Positions 27,679-36,412 are shown, counted from the first letter of the stretch. The stretch is 64,000 nt of DNA from Burkholderiales bacterium UBA1834 (GCA_002339015.1 DDJC01000004.1:217-64216); one strand, 5' to 3'. The notes: generated from the letters alone by a model not told the origin. Made by a program: numbers and translations.

Positions 27679-27835
27679 ATGTCAGTGCGGATTGAACGAT
27701 CAGGTCGCGTCACAACCATCATCCTTTCCCGCCCCGAGGTTCGCAATGCAGTCGATCCGCAGCACGTGGATGCGAATCAGCAGACGTCGCGGTGCTGTGG
27801 GGAGAAGACGGCATTCCGCGCCGGAACCCTCCCTG
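27679..27835 (+). pseudogene. Remnant of an enoyl-CoA hydratase (crotonase) gene
   Basis: From the ATG at 27679 the translation reads SVRIERSGRVTTIILSRPEV then RNAVDPQHVDA, the N-terminus of an enoyl-CoA hydratase. About 30 bp on, the frame shifts and VAVLWGEDGI followed by a degraded FCAGADLK-like stretch appears in another frame, with roughly 25 residues missing between. The rest of the gene, about 600 bp, is absent. It is a decayed fragment between the TetR gene and the iron-uptake operon. Homology is judged by eye from motif order. Confidence 0.7.
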
Positions 27836-27884
27836 CAGAGGGCGCGGCGGCGTCGCTCGTTGGCATGCTTCGGAGCGGCGTGAA

Positions 27885-28196
27885 TCACCTCCGCCCAGCC
27901 CGCCGCGTCAGCATCACGCCCCCAAGCAAGCACCTTGGCCAGAAAGCCAGCACCGCCATCACCAGCAAGCACGCCACCGTCAGCACGCCCAGCCATTGCA
28001 CCACGCCGACGCCCCATCCGCTCGACAGGCAGCACAAGAGCAGCGAAGCGCCCCAGGCCGTGCCGCCCAGCAGCCGCCAGCCCAGCACGTGCCTGGCGGT
28101 GCGACCGCCGACCTGTCGCTGATGCCTGTCCATGGCCAGAGCCAGGGCCGCTGCGCCCACATAGTTCAGGGCCAGCGCCAGCAACGTGCTCGTCAT
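27885..28196 (-). CDS. DUF3325 small membrane protein of an iron-uptake operon
   Basis: The 103-residue protein has three hydrophobic segments (LLALALNYVGAAALALAM, WRLLGGTAWGASLLLCCL, LGVLTVACLLVMAVLAFW) and an RHQRQVGGR loop between the first two, as in DUF3325. Its ATG overlaps the stop of the PepSY protein by 4 bp, so it is the last gene of the Fur-boxed operon starting at 32373. The molecular role is not known. Confidence 0.85.
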   Translation of the reverse strand: MTSTLLALALNYVGAAALALAMDRHQRQVGGRTARHVLGWRLLGGTAWGASLLLCCLSSGWGVGVVQWLGVLTVACLLVMAVLAFWPRCLLGGVMLTRRAGRR

Positions 28197-29815
28197 TCCA
28201 GCGCTCCTGCGTCGCGCGCAGGGCTCATGCCCGTGGGGGAGAACGGGCCCGCAGCTGCACCGACTGCCTGGGCGCGATCCCAGCGCCGCTTCAGGTGCGC
28301 GGCCAGCCAGGCGAAGCCGGCGCCCAGGGCCAACATGCTCAGGTCGAAACCCGCCATCACCCAATCCCCTGCGGGCAGTGATTGGTTCAACCCGCGCTGC
28401 GTTGTCCAGGCATTGAGCAGTGGCAGCAAGGCGAACGCCAGAGCGGCAAACCGGCATTGTTCGAGCCAGCCGCGTTGCGGCGTCCGTGCGGCAGCGTGTA
28501 CGAACGCAAGCGCCCAGGTGGCGAACAGAACATGCATCTCCCAACTGGCGCGGCCGGCCAGATGCAGCGGCAGCAGGCGGTTGGCCCAGAAGTAGGCGGC
28601 CACGGCCAGAGGCAGTCCGGCCACGGCCGCCACATTGAGCCGCTCGACCAGCCTCAGGCCCAGGCTGGGCGCCTGGCGGGTTTTCTCGATGCGCTGGCGG
28701 CGCTTGACGACCCACAGCACCAGCCCGGTGGCGACCATGGCGCAACCCATCAGGCCAGAGACGGCAAAGAGCAGGCGCAGCCACGGCCCGGCGAACAAGG
28801 CCTCGTGCAGGCCCAGCATCAGGTCCCGAAAGGCCTTGGGCCCGCGCTGGCTGGCGGGCTGGGCGGACAGCAGCCGCCCATCGACGCCGTCGAACACCAG
28901 CGCGTCGGCCACGCGCAGCGGCCCGGCCGCGAAGTTGCCGCGCACGGTGATGCGCGCATGCCGGTCGCCCGCGTGGCGCACGTCGATCGAGCGCACGGGC
29001 TTGTCGCCCCAATGGGCAGGCACCTGCGCCAGCACGCGCTGCACGTCGACCAGCGGGGCCGCCTGGCCGCTGGCGGGCAGCGCTTCCGGGCTCAGGAACA
29101 CCTCATCCAGGAACACTTTGCGGCCCGGCTCACCCGGGCCATACCAGGCGGCGATCACCAACGGCATGTAGGTGAACATCATGAAGATCAACCCGGAGTA
29201 GGTGATCATGAACTGGTAGGGCAGCGTGAGCACGCTGGTGGCGTTGTGCGCGTCCAGCCAGGAGCGCTGCCCCTTGCCGGGGCGGAAGGTGAAGAAGTCG
29301 GCAAAGATCTTCTTGTGCACGATCACGCCGCTGACCAGGGCCACCAGCATGAACATCGTGGCCACGCCGACGATCCATTCGGCGGCGACCTCGGGCAGGT
29401 AGTGCAGCCGCCAGTGCATGCGGTAGAGCGCCTGCCCGCCGCCCGTCTCGCGGGTCGACAGGGCGGCACCGGTGTCTGCATCCAGAAAGGCCTCGCCCCG
29501 GGCCGGCTGGCCGGGTGCCTGGTGGCCGTCCCAGAACACGCGCGGGTAGGGATCGTTGCGGTCAATGGGCAGGGTCACGATCCAGCGCTGGGCGCCGGCC
29601 GCGTGCTGCTGCAGGTGGGCGATGCCTGCCCGGGCCACCTGGTCGGCGGGAACGCCCGTGCGCGCCAGCGGCGCCTCGGGCTTCATCCACCGGTCGATCT
29701 CGGTGTCGAAGTAGGCCGCCGTGCCGGTGACGAACATGAAGTACAGCACCCAGCCGAGCCACAGCCCCGTCCAGGTGTGCAGCCACGACATGGAGAGGCG
29801 AAGCGAGCCTTTCAT
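28193..29815 (-). CDS. PepSY-associated TM-helix protein (siderophore/iron reductase-like)
   Basis: The 540-residue inner-membrane protein begins SMSWLHTWTGLWLGWVLYFMF and has PepSY_TM features: an FDTEID segment after helix 1, periplasmic PepSY-like regions, LYRMHWRLHYLP, VGVATMFMLVALVSGVIVHKKIF, and further helices to the C-terminus. Conserved histidines in and near the helices suggest haem or metal handling, as proposed for PiuB/FoxB-type proteins that reduce ferric siderophores. It sits between DUF3649 and DUF3325 in the receptor operon. Confidence 0.92.
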   Translation of the reverse strand: MKGSLRLSMSWLHTWTGLWLGWVLYFMFVTGTAAYFDTEIDRWMKPEAPLARTGVPADQVARAGIAHLQQHAAGAQRWIVTLPIDRNDPYPRVFWDGHQAPGQPARGEAFLDADTGAALSTRETGGGQALYRMHWRLHYLPEVAAEWIVGVATMFMLVALVSGVIVHKKIFADFFTFRPGKGQRSWLDAHNATSVLTLPYQFMITYSGLIFMMFTYMPLVIAAWYGPGEPGRKVFLDEVFLSPEALPASGQAAPLVDVQRVLAQVPAHWGDKPVRSIDVRHAGDRHARITVRGNFAAGPLRVADALVFDGVDGRLLSAQPASQRGPKAFRDLMLGLHEALFAGPWLRLLFAVSGLMGCAMVATGLVLWVVKRRQRIEKTRQAPSLGLRLVERLNVAAVAGLPLAVAAYFWANRLLPLHLAGRASWEMHVLFATWALAFVHAAARTPQRGWLEQCRFAALAFALLPLLNAWTTQRGLNQSLPAGDWVMAGFDLSMLALGAGFAWLAAHLKRRWDRAQAVGAAAGPFSPTGMSPARDAGALE

Positions 29816-29830
29816 GGACGCGGGCTCCTT

Positions 29831-30118
29831 TCAGCGCAGTGCGGCCACGGTCAGACCGCACAGGGCAGTTGGCAGGGCCAGGCCCAGCCAGGCCCGCCAC
29901 GCGCTGCGTGCCGCGAAGGCCCACACCACCGCCGCGGTGTGCAAAGCGAAGCTCAGCTGCAGGGCCGCCATGGTGGCCTCGGCGCGAGCCATGGGCCATG
30001 CGCTGGCCAGGGCCACGCCGCCCAGGTTGGCCAGCGCGTAGCCGCCCAGCACCGCGGCCGCCGTGCGCGACAGCACGCCCCAATGACCCGCCGCTCGCAG
30101 ATGCCGCGCTGCCATCAC
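29831..30118 (-). CDS. DUF3649 membrane protein of an iron-uptake operon
   Basis: The 95-residue protein has three hydrophobic helices (AAAVLGGYALANLGGVALAS, TMAALQLSFALHTAAVVWAFA, AWLGLALPTALCGLTVAAL), matching DUF3649. The gene follows the TonB receptor by 5 bp and precedes the PepSY gene by 15 bp. DUF3649, PepSY_TM and DUF3325 commonly travel together downstream of siderophore receptors, where they are thought to handle the imported ferric complex. Confidence 0.87.
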   Translation of the reverse strand: MMAARHLRAAGHWGVLSRTAAAVLGGYALANLGGVALASAWPMARAEATMAALQLSFALHTAAVVWAFAARSAWRAWLGLALPTALCGLTVAALR

Positions 30119-30123
30119 GCGCT

Positions 30124-32373
30124 TCAGAACGTCGAGGCCAGCTCCACCGACCAGGACCGTGGCGCGCGCGGCTGGAAGGTGGAGTTATACCCGTCGTAGA
30201 TGCGGGCATTGTTGATGTTGCGCCCCGTCAACCGCACGCTGTAGTGGCCTGTGTCATAGATCAGGCCAAGGTTGGCGGTGGTGTAGCTGGGCAGCTTGAC
30301 GTCGCCTGCGGTGAGGGGGCCGGCGCCGTCAGGATCATTGGGCAGGCCGGAAGGGCGGTCTCTGGCATGCGAGACGCCCAAGGTGGCGGAAAAGCCCTGC
30401 AGGCCCACCCGTGCGAGCGACAGCTTGCCGAACACGCCCACCGCATGGCGGGGCACGCCGACCAGCCTGTCACCCACAGGCAAACGGTTGTCTTTCGTGA
30501 CGCGGGCATCGAGGTAGGTGTAGCTGGCGATCACGTCCAGACCCGGCATCACCCGGCCGGACAGCTCGACTTCGAGCCCGCGTGAGCGCTGCTCACCGAC
30601 CAGGATGCTGTAGTCGTCATCGACAGGATCGGTCGTGGGAATGTTCCCCCGCGTGTACTCGAAGACGGCAACGCTGCCCGAGAGCCCCGGGCGAGGATCG
30701 AACTTGAAGCCGACTTCATACTGCTTGCCCGTCTGGGGGGAGAAAGTCTGGCCCTGTCGGTCGGTGCCCCGGTTGGCGCGGAACGATTTCGTCCAGCTGG
30801 CATAGGCCGAGATGCGTTCGTTGGGTTGCCAGACCACGCCCAGGCGCGGCGACAGATCGCTGTCTTTCGTGACCTTGGCGGACTGCCCCGGGCTTCGCTG
30901 CTGCGCCCATGACCTCAACCAGTCATATCGGGCGCCGACCACCAGCTTGACTTGTCTGGTGACGTCCATGATGTCCTGCGCATAAAGCGCCTGGAACTCG
31001 GAGTACGAGTCCTCCCACGGCGAGGTGGTCAGCGTCCCCTGAATGGCGCCTGGGTAGGTCGGCGCGAACAGATTGATCGGCGAGTAGGGCGCCACGGTGA
31101 ACTGGTAGCCGCTGTCCAGCTTGCCCGCCTCCAGGCCCACCAGCCACTGGTGGCGCATGCCAACCGCCGCGGCCTCGCCCGACAGCTCGCTTTGCGAGAT
31201 GCGAGAGCGGTCGTAGCTGGCGACATCCCGCACCCGGCGCTGCAGCAGTTGGGTGGCGGGGTTGTAGCTGCTGGTCTGGATCGTCGTGTCGTCGCTGGAG
31301 ACGTACTGCGCGAACAAGCCCTGGCGGAACTTCAGCCCGTTGTCGAATTGGTGGGTCAACTCCAGGCGGGCCAGGTCGCGCCTCAGGTCGCCTCCGCCAC
31401 CCAGCTCGGTATCGGGGTCGCCCAGCTGCGTGGTCAAGGGAATGCGAAAGAAATCCGGATGCCTGCTGAAGTAGGGCTCGCGCCCGGGGCGGTCCACCCG
31501 CTGCACGACCCACTCGGCATCGATGCGGGTGGACGGCGCCACATGCCATGTCAGCACCGGGCTCAGGAAAAGGCTTTGCTGGTCCACGCCGTCGACGAAG
31601 TTGCCGTCCTTGTCGACCTCGGCCGTCAGGCGGTAGAGCAGGCGCTGGTCCTGGTCCAGCGGGCCTGTGGAGTCCAGCTGGGCACGGCGGTGGCCGAAAC
31701 TGCCGGCCGTGAGCCTGACCTCGTTGCGGCGCTCGGCCTGCGGCATCTTGCTCACGATGTTGACCAGGCCCGACAGCGCACCCGCGCCGCCATACAGCAC
31801 CGACGACGGCCCCTTGAGGAACTCGATGCGCTCGATGTTCACAGCAGACTGTGGCGTCTCGAAGCCGTATTCGCGAAAGCCGTTGTAGCTGCTGGCGGCT
31901 CCAGCGGTGTTGAAGCCCCGGATGTAGAAGCTGAGCGCGTAGGGGTTGGCCTGCGCGGCCTCACGGTTCACCCCGGCCACGTAGTCGGCCACCTCGTCGA
32001 TGGTGCGAAGGGACAGGTCGCGCAAGGCATCGGCACTGATGACGGACACCGCCTGCGGCGTGTCGCGCAGCGCCACATCGCCCCGCATGGCCGTGCCGCT
32101 GCGTTTGGCCGCATAACCGTTCACCGGCCCGGCCGCGGTTTCGCGCATGGCCTGGGCGCGCACGGTCACCGCCGGCAAGGAAGACGGCGCCACGGCCGTT
32201 GCCTCGCTCACGCCCTCGGGCGGCTGGGACGTGCGCTCCGACTGGGCCAGGGCCGGTCCTGCCGCCAGCGCAGCCGCCCACGCGAGCCGGTGAAGGGCAC
32301 TGGGACTGGATCGAAGCAAAGCGGCAGCGTGGCTGCGGGGGCGAAAGGCAAGGGAAGTACTGCGGGTCGGCAT
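30124..32373 (-). CDS. TonB-dependent siderophore receptor (FhuE/FpvA-like)
   Basis: The 749-residue protein has a long signal region ending near GPALAQ. It then shows a plug with RDTPQAVSVISADALRDLS, IDEVADYVAGVNREAA, FYIRGFNTAGAASSYNGF and IERIEFLKGPSSVLYG. The barrel ends in SWSVELASTF with the terminal phenylalanine. The plug pattern is that of receptors for hydroxamate or mixed siderophores (FhuE/FoxA/FpvA group), but the ligand cannot be fixed. A strong Fur box lies about 130 bp upstream. It leads an operon with DUF3649, PepSY and DUF3325 genes. Confidence 0.95.
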   Translation of the reverse strand: MPTRSTSLAFRPRSHAAALLRSSPSALHRLAWAAALAAGPALAQSERTSQPPEGVSEATAVAPSSLPAVTVRAQAMRETAAGPVNGYAAKRSGTAMRGDVALRDTPQAVSVISADALRDLSLRTIDEVADYVAGVNREAAQANPYALSFYIRGFNTAGAASSYNGFREYGFETPQSAVNIERIEFLKGPSSVLYGGAGALSGLVNIVSKMPQAERRNEVRLTAGSFGHRRAQLDSTGPLDQDQRLLYRLTAEVDKDGNFVDGVDQQSLFLSPVLTWHVAPSTRIDAEWVVQRVDRPGREPYFSRHPDFFRIPLTTQLGDPDTELGGGGDLRRDLARLELTHQFDNGLKFRQGLFAQYVSSDDTTIQTSSYNPATQLLQRRVRDVASYDRSRISQSELSGEAAAVGMRHQWLVGLEAGKLDSGYQFTVAPYSPINLFAPTYPGAIQGTLTTSPWEDSYSEFQALYAQDIMDVTRQVKLVVGARYDWLRSWAQQRSPGQSAKVTKDSDLSPRLGVVWQPNERISAYASWTKSFRANRGTDRQGQTFSPQTGKQYEVGFKFDPRPGLSGSVAVFEYTRGNIPTTDPVDDDYSILVGEQRSRGLEVELSGRVMPGLDVIASYTYLDARVTKDNRLPVGDRLVGVPRHAVGVFGKLSLARVGLQGFSATLGVSHARDRPSGLPNDPDGAGPLTAGDVKLPSYTTANLGLIYDTGHYSVRLTGRNINNARIYDGYNSTFQPRAPRSWSVELASTF

Positions 32374-32766
32374 GCGATGGTCTTGTGGGAAAAGAGGGAG
32401 ATTCAGGCCAAGAGGCGGCCCTGGCCGCGCAGCAAGGTATGGCCAGCGCCAACCCGTGAACTGGGCTCGGCATCAGGCGAGGCATGCTGCCCGCCGACCA
32501 CGGATGATAATCGTTATCAATACCGTTCATGAACCCCCGCTTTTGAGTGGTGCCAGATCTGGCTGGTAGTGCGCTACTGACAGCCGCACTCGGGCATCGG
32601 CAAATCTGGCCTTTTGGCGAGGAAGCAATACAGCTACGGGCTGGATACGCCCCTGCCGCTGCGCCCATCGAACGGCGCCTACCGACCCACAACAGACGGC
32701 GTGGCCGGCAGATGCGCGCCACACAGTTGACATTTGACGTCGAGACGACGGAGGTACGGCAGCAGG
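32374..32766. other. Intergenic region with the receptor promoter
   Basis: About 390 bp lie between the receptor start and the 3' end of the AraC gene. The receptor-proximal part holds the Fur box. Beyond it, 32540-32760 has only short frames without recognisable protein features and may be old remnant sequence. Confidence 0.5.
32502..32521. promoter_or_regulatory. Fur box
   Basis: ggatgataatcgttatcaat is a close match to the Fur consensus (GATAATGATAATCATTATC), with a near-palindromic GATAATCGTTATC core. It is placed about 130 bp upstream of the siderophore receptor start, consistent with iron repression of the four-gene operon. Confidence 0.87.
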
Positions 32767-33657
32767 CTACTCGGCCGTGTTGGCTGTCTGCCGTCGTGCA
32801 GACGGCGCCCGCTTGTCTCTGGTCGGTGGGTGGCCGTACATCCGGGTGTATTCCCGGCTGAACTGCGACGTGCTCTCGTATCCCACATCAAACGCGACCT
32901 GGCTGAGAATCTTGCCGCTGGATACGATCAAGCGGCGTGCCTCGATCAACCTCAGCTGCTTTTGAAACTGCATTGGCGTCAGTGATGTGATGGCACGAAA
33001 GTGCTGGTGAAAGCCTGAGCGACTCATGCCGGCTGCCTCAGCCAAGCGCTCGATCTGAACTGGCTTGGCATAGTTGGCGCGCAAGATCGCCACCGCGCGG
33101 GCGACCCGCCTAGCGTGGCTGTCTGGCGAGCCCAAATGTCGGACGGCCAGGCCCTGACGGCCAAGCAGCAACCAATGGTGAATTTCCCGGACCAAGCCGT
33201 CCTTGAGCACCGCGAGGGATTCCGGGCGATCCAGCAGCAGCACCAGCCGACGCAGGGCGTCACGCAGTTCCTCGCGTGTGTCCTGCCCTGACGGACGCGA
33301 ATGGACTTCTGGCGCGTTCATGACAAGGTCGGTGATCACGGCAAGATCCAGGTCAAACGCCAGCGCCAGGTAGGGCTCTGCGGCGCTGGCCTTGCTGATC
33401 CGACTCACCGTCGGCATGTTTCCGGTGACGACCATCGTGTCGCCATCGGCATAGGACGATGTGTCGCTGCCCAGGCTGACACGCTTGCAGCCCTGCAGTA
33501 CCAGGCACACCAAAGGCTGGACCATCGTGTGCTCGAGTTCGCTTGGCGACGTGTGACTCACCAGGTACAGGCCGCGTACAGGCGTGACGACGCCGGTGGC
33601 CGCCTCGCTCCGCCGGTCGGTGTGACGCTGGACAGCGTGCTTGAGGTCATGTGCCAT
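32767..33657 (-). CDS. AraC-family regulator with AraC_N domain
   Basis: The 296-residue protein has an N-terminal AraC_N domain (GLYLVSHTSPSE, MVQPLVCLVLQGCKRVSLG, PYLALAFDLDL). The C-terminus carries two helix-turn-helix units: IERLAEAAGMSRSGFHQHFR and ILSQVAFDVGYESTSQFSRE. This subgroup often controls an adjacent oxidoreductase. It is divergent from the monooxygenase-like gene at 33790, its likely target; a 16-bp inverted repeat lies between. It reads toward the receptor's promoter region but has no evident link to iron. Confidence 0.93.
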   Translation of the reverse strand: MAHDLKHAVQRHTDRRSEAATGVVTPVRGLYLVSHTSPSELEHTMVQPLVCLVLQGCKRVSLGSDTSSYADGDTMVVTGNMPTVSRISKASAAEPYLALAFDLDLAVITDLVMNAPEVHSRPSGQDTREELRDALRRLVLLLDRPESLAVLKDGLVREIHHWLLLGRQGLAVRHLGSPDSHARRVARAVAILRANYAKPVQIERLAEAAGMSRSGFHQHFRAITSLTPMQFQKQLRLIEARRLIVSSGKILSQVAFDVGYESTSQFSREYTRMYGHPPTRDKRAPSARRQTANTAE

Positions 33658-33667
33658 GACACATTAT

Positions 33668-33683
33668 GCTTGGGGCACCAAGC
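33668..33683. promoter_or_regulatory. Inverted repeat between AraC and monooxygenase genes
   Basis: GCTTGG-GGCA-CCAAGC is a perfect inverted repeat 11 bp upstream of the AraC start codon, in the 132-bp divergent spacer. It could be an operator, although AraC proteins more often bind direct repeats. Confidence 0.35.
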
Positions 33684-33789
33684 GAGAGACCATCGATTTG
33701 GATAATCAGGCAAGGAACATCGACGTTTCCGCACGTGCCTGGCTTGGCTGGAGCCCACAGTGGGGAACCTCAATCTAGGAGATGCCCAC

Positions 33790-34206
33790 ATGCACGATCC
33801 CACACCGAAGGCTCTGCCATCCTCCAATCAGCCCCTCGCGGCCCACCGAGGGGTCCAGGTTCTGGGTGACCAAGGTGTTGAAGGCCGCAAGGCCTTCTTC
33901 ATCCAGATCGAAGCCCGTCCTGGAAAGGAGGAGGCAGTCGTGCAGATGCTGCAAGACATCAGGGCCTGCGTTGACGCCGAACCCGCAACTGGCCCTTGGT
34001 TCGCCGTCAGGTTCTCCCAAACAAGCTTCGGAATCTTCGAGGCCTTCCCTGACTTGGCGGGGCGTCAGGCACATGTGGAGGGCGGCGGTGGCGACATCTT
34101 CCGTGATGTCGCGCGCATGAACGATATCCTGGCCGATGCTGCAAAGGTGCACCGAGTTGACGTGCTCATGAGCAAAGACCACTTCTCCCATCTACAAGAA
34201 GGTTGA
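33790..34206 (+). CDS. ABM-type (antibiotic biosynthesis monooxygenase-like) protein
   Basis: The 138-residue product has a ferredoxin-like alpha+beta pattern with AFFIQIEARPGKEEAVVQML, GPWFAVRFSQTSFGIFEAFPD and a C-terminal VHRVDVLMSKD, as in small ABM/quinol monooxygenase-fold proteins. An AGGAG site at 33777-33781 stands 8 bp before the ATG; the in-frame start ten codons earlier has none. Enzymatic activity is only inferred. It is divergent from the AraC gene, a common pairing for inducible stress or quinone-modifying enzymes. Confidence 0.75.
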   Translation: MHDPTPKALPSSNQPLAAHRGVQVLGDQGVEGRKAFFIQIEARPGKEEAVVQMLQDIRACVDAEPATGPWFAVRFSQTSFGIFEAFPDLAGRQAHVEGGGGDIFRDVARMNDILADAAKVHRVDVLMSKDHFSHLQEG

Positions 34207-34469
34207 TTCGGGGGGCGGACTGCCGCCCGCGTCACGCAGCCACTGGGTCGGAGCAACTGGGCGTTCTGGCTGACAGGGGGTTTGTGCAGAGCGAACGCCT
34301 GTAAGCAGCCTGTCGTGGACGGCGGCTCCTGGCCGGGAGTTCCAGTTCGCTTCAGCGCCGGAAAGCTGCCTGTCAACACCAGTGGCCGCCTCCGTCCTGA
34401 ATCTGATGATGGATGCCGCTCTGGCTGTTCGCTAGCGCATCCTGTTAGTCCCTCAACTCGATGGAAGAC
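34207..34469. other. Noncoding, probably eroded sequence
   Basis: About 260 bp between the monooxygenase gene and the integrase remnant hold no frame with recognisable features. G+C is lower than the surrounding genome. It may be part of the decayed element represented by the integrase fragment. Confidence 0.4.
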
Positions 34470-34789
34470 CATCATGAGATCTGGGCGCTGCGCGTTCGAC
34501 TCCAGATGGAGGGACGGGTACGCGAGCTCATCCCTTTAACCTGGGAATCGACAGCAAGCTGCGCGGTTGCGATCTCGTCGCCCTCAGGATAAGGGACGTG
34601 TGCCACGGTGACCAAATGGCGACGCGCACCATCGTTATGCAGCACAAGACTAGTTTGAGATCACACAGGCCACCCCGGGATGCCTTGCAGGCTGGGTCGT
34701 ACGGGACGCACTCGATGCGCAGGACCAAGGCGACGCTGATCTATCGGCGCACCAAGAACCTGCGGCTTCGCTCACGCTTCCGGCAATGA
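34470..34789 (+). pseudogene. Remnant of a tyrosine recombinase (phage/plasmid-type integrase)
   Basis: Three pieces of one integrase can be read. EIWALRVRLQMEGRVREL occupies one frame at 34476-34530. After a frameshift, FNLGIDSKLRGCDLVALRIR and then DVCHGDQ follow with IVMQHKT. An internal deletion then leads to YGTHSMRRTKATLIYRRTKN, which contains the HxxR catalytic box (His-Ser-Met-Arg). The protein stops before the LLGH box and catalytic tyrosine. Order and motifs match integrases common on mobile elements of Burkholderiales. The gene is clearly inactive. Confidence 0.82.
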
Positions 34790-34905
34790 TCAGCCGCTTG
34801 AAACTGTCGATGGGTCTCGTCCGGTAGGGGCGAAGGCTTGCGTTGCAAGATTTTCACCGGTTCGGTAACTGTGCGTTCAAGGAGTGCCCCAAGGGCGAAG
34901 CGGTG

Positions 34906-35463
34906 CTATTTCGTCAGATGCTTCAACAAGCAATCGAGAGCCAACTCGTATTGCTCCTGCATGCGCCGTGTCTTTGCCTTATCACCTCTGGCAGAAGCCA
35001 CGGCCATGCCGCTGCCATGGGCATGGTCAATCAAAATGTCGCGCCACAAGATGGGCTCGACCGTAGTTCCCGTCATCAGGGCCGTGAGGCGCTCGGTGAT
35101 CTGACGGGTCACCCCCTCAAAGGCGTCAGGTGTGGCAAAGATCGCCTGTGTCAGCTGGGGATGGCGGGCCACAGCCTGGTAGTAGCGCACTAGCAGTCCG
35201 CGGATTTCCGCTCGGTGATCCGCCGCCTCGCCCACGCCTTGCAACGCCTGTGCATAGACCCGATCTGACAGCGCGCGCAGCAAGCCGGCGTGGTCACCCA
35301 TATGGTGGTAAAGGCTCATCGGTGTGACGTCCAATCGCGCAGCAAGCGCGCGCAGCGACAAACCGTTCCCTCCACCCTCATCCAATAGCGCAAGCGCGGT
35401 GGACAGGATCGCGTCTTGCGTCACGCCCTTTCCATGCGCTGGTCGCCCGCGCGGGCGACTCAT
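34906..35463 (-). CDS. TetR/AcrR-family regulator
   Basis: The 185-residue protein starts MSRPRGRPAHGKGVTQDAIL and has the TetR helix-turn-helix ALAARLDVTPMSLYHHMGDH near residues 40-59. The C-terminal ligand domain is divergent. Its ATG overlaps the stop of the preceding DHFR/RibD-like gene by 4 bp, so the two are translationally coupled. It probably represses this two-gene operon through the palindrome at 36007-36023. Confidence 0.92.
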   Translation of the reverse strand: MSRPRGRPAHGKGVTQDAILSTALALLDEGGGNGLSLRALAARLDVTPMSLYHHMGDHAGLLRALSDRVYAQALQGVGEAADHRAEIRGLLVRYYQAVARHPQLTQAIFATPDAFEGVTRQITERLTALMTGTTVEPILWRDILIDHAHGSGMAVASARGDKAKTRRMQEQYELALDCLLKHLTK

Positions 35464-35996
35464 GGAATCAACCGATAGCTTGATTGCACCAGACCCGATG
35501 GGAAGCTGCGGCTGGACACCAGCTCCAAATCAATGTCCTGGCATAGCGCACCAAACAGTGGTCGTCCCGATCCGATCAACACCGGGACAGTGGTGATCAC
35601 CATGTCGGTAATCAACCCATCACGCAGGAAGGATTGCACCACCCGCCCCCCATCCACATAGATCCGACGCACCTTCTGCGCAGCCAGTTCCGCCATCACT
35701 TCCTTGGGTGCGGCAGCATAAAACCGCACTTTGCCCGTGAGTTCCTCAGGAACGGCCGTATCAGCGAGCTGCTTGGACAGCACGACAACGGGGCGGTCGT
35801 AAGGCCATGGGTCAAAGGTCAATGCCTTCTCATAACTGCCCCGTCCCATCACGATCGTGTCCTTATCGGCTATGAACGCGGTGTAGCCATGATCTTCCGT
35901 CGGATCATCGCGCTCCAACAGCCAGGCGATGTCACCATCTTGCCGAGCAATGAAGCCGTCCAGGCTGATGGCGATGAAGACATGTGCGGTGATCAT
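35460..35996 (-). CDS. Dihydrofolate reductase / RibD C-terminal-like reductase
   Basis: The 178-residue product begins MITAHVFIAISLDGFIARQD, the standard entry of the RibD_C/DHFR-like family. It continues with TIVMGRGSYEKAL, RPVVVLSK, IYVDGGRVVQSFL and VLIGSGRPLFG, which form the NADPH-binding fold. The family is used as a reductase of unknown substrates and is distinct from housekeeping folA. The start is set by this motif; an upstream extension would run through the palindromic operator. It is cotranscribed with a TetR gene downstream. Confidence 0.9.
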   Translation of the reverse strand: MITAHVFIAISLDGFIARQDGDIAWLLERDDPTEDHGYTAFIADKDTIVMGRGSYEKALTFDPWPYDRPVVVLSKQLADTAVPEELTGKVRFYAAAPKEVMAELAAQKVRRIYVDGGRVVQSFLRDGLITDMVITTVPVLIGSGRPLFGALCQDIDLELVSSRSFPSGLVQSSYRLIP

Positions 35997-36006
35997 TGGG
36001 ATGGAA

Positions 36007-36023
36007 TATATACGGTGTATATA
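36007..36023. promoter_or_regulatory. Palindromic operator overlapping the DHFR-like/TetR promoter
   Basis: TATATAC-GGT-GTATATA is a perfect inverted repeat with 7-bp arms, 10 bp upstream of the DHFR-like start codon in an AT-rich patch. Its placement and symmetry fit an operator for the TetR protein encoded in the same operon, which would give negative autoregulation. Confidence 0.75.
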
Positions 36024-36412
36024 TAATACCATGTTTGGCGATTGAGTTCCCGCGTTTCCTCGCCGAGATATCGGTCTGCTTCGGGTCGGCACAGTGAGTT
36101 CGCGCGGCGGGCCAGCAGTCGTTAAAGCAGTGATCCCGTCCAATCACGGAGCCTGCAGTAGCGGCTGGATCGAATGTCGGCTTGCCAGTGCCAAGCGGGA
36201 GTCTGCCTGACGGCCGCGACCGGCTCCTGACGCTGCAATGCCGTCTTTCATCATTCAGGCTGGGTGAGGAAGATTGAACCCCAATGGGTGCGTATGCGGC
36301 GTGTCCGTGTGCCGTCCCGGTCGCAACCGTGCCACGAGCAAGCGCAGCGACGTCAAATCAAGCTGCGATCGCATGCAGTGCACCCGTCGGGAAGAAAAGC
36401 CGTGCATTGCAC
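36024..36412. other. Intergenic stretch without recognised gene
   Basis: About 390 bp lie between the DHFR-like operon's promoter and the 3' end of the second AraC gene. Apart from AT-rich bases next to the palindrome, I see no frame, hairpin or repeat that can be supported. Confidence 0.5.

Noticed and set aside
32527..32733. A 68-codon minus-strand frame between the receptor and the AraC gene
   Set aside because: No recognisable motif, no ribosome site, and it ends at the Fur-box side of the promoter. It could be eroded remnant sequence, but there is no support for a gene.
34282..34539. An 85-codon plus-strand frame overlapping the integrase remnant
   Set aside because: Its composition is random-like, and the integrase fragment reads better in the adjacent frames.
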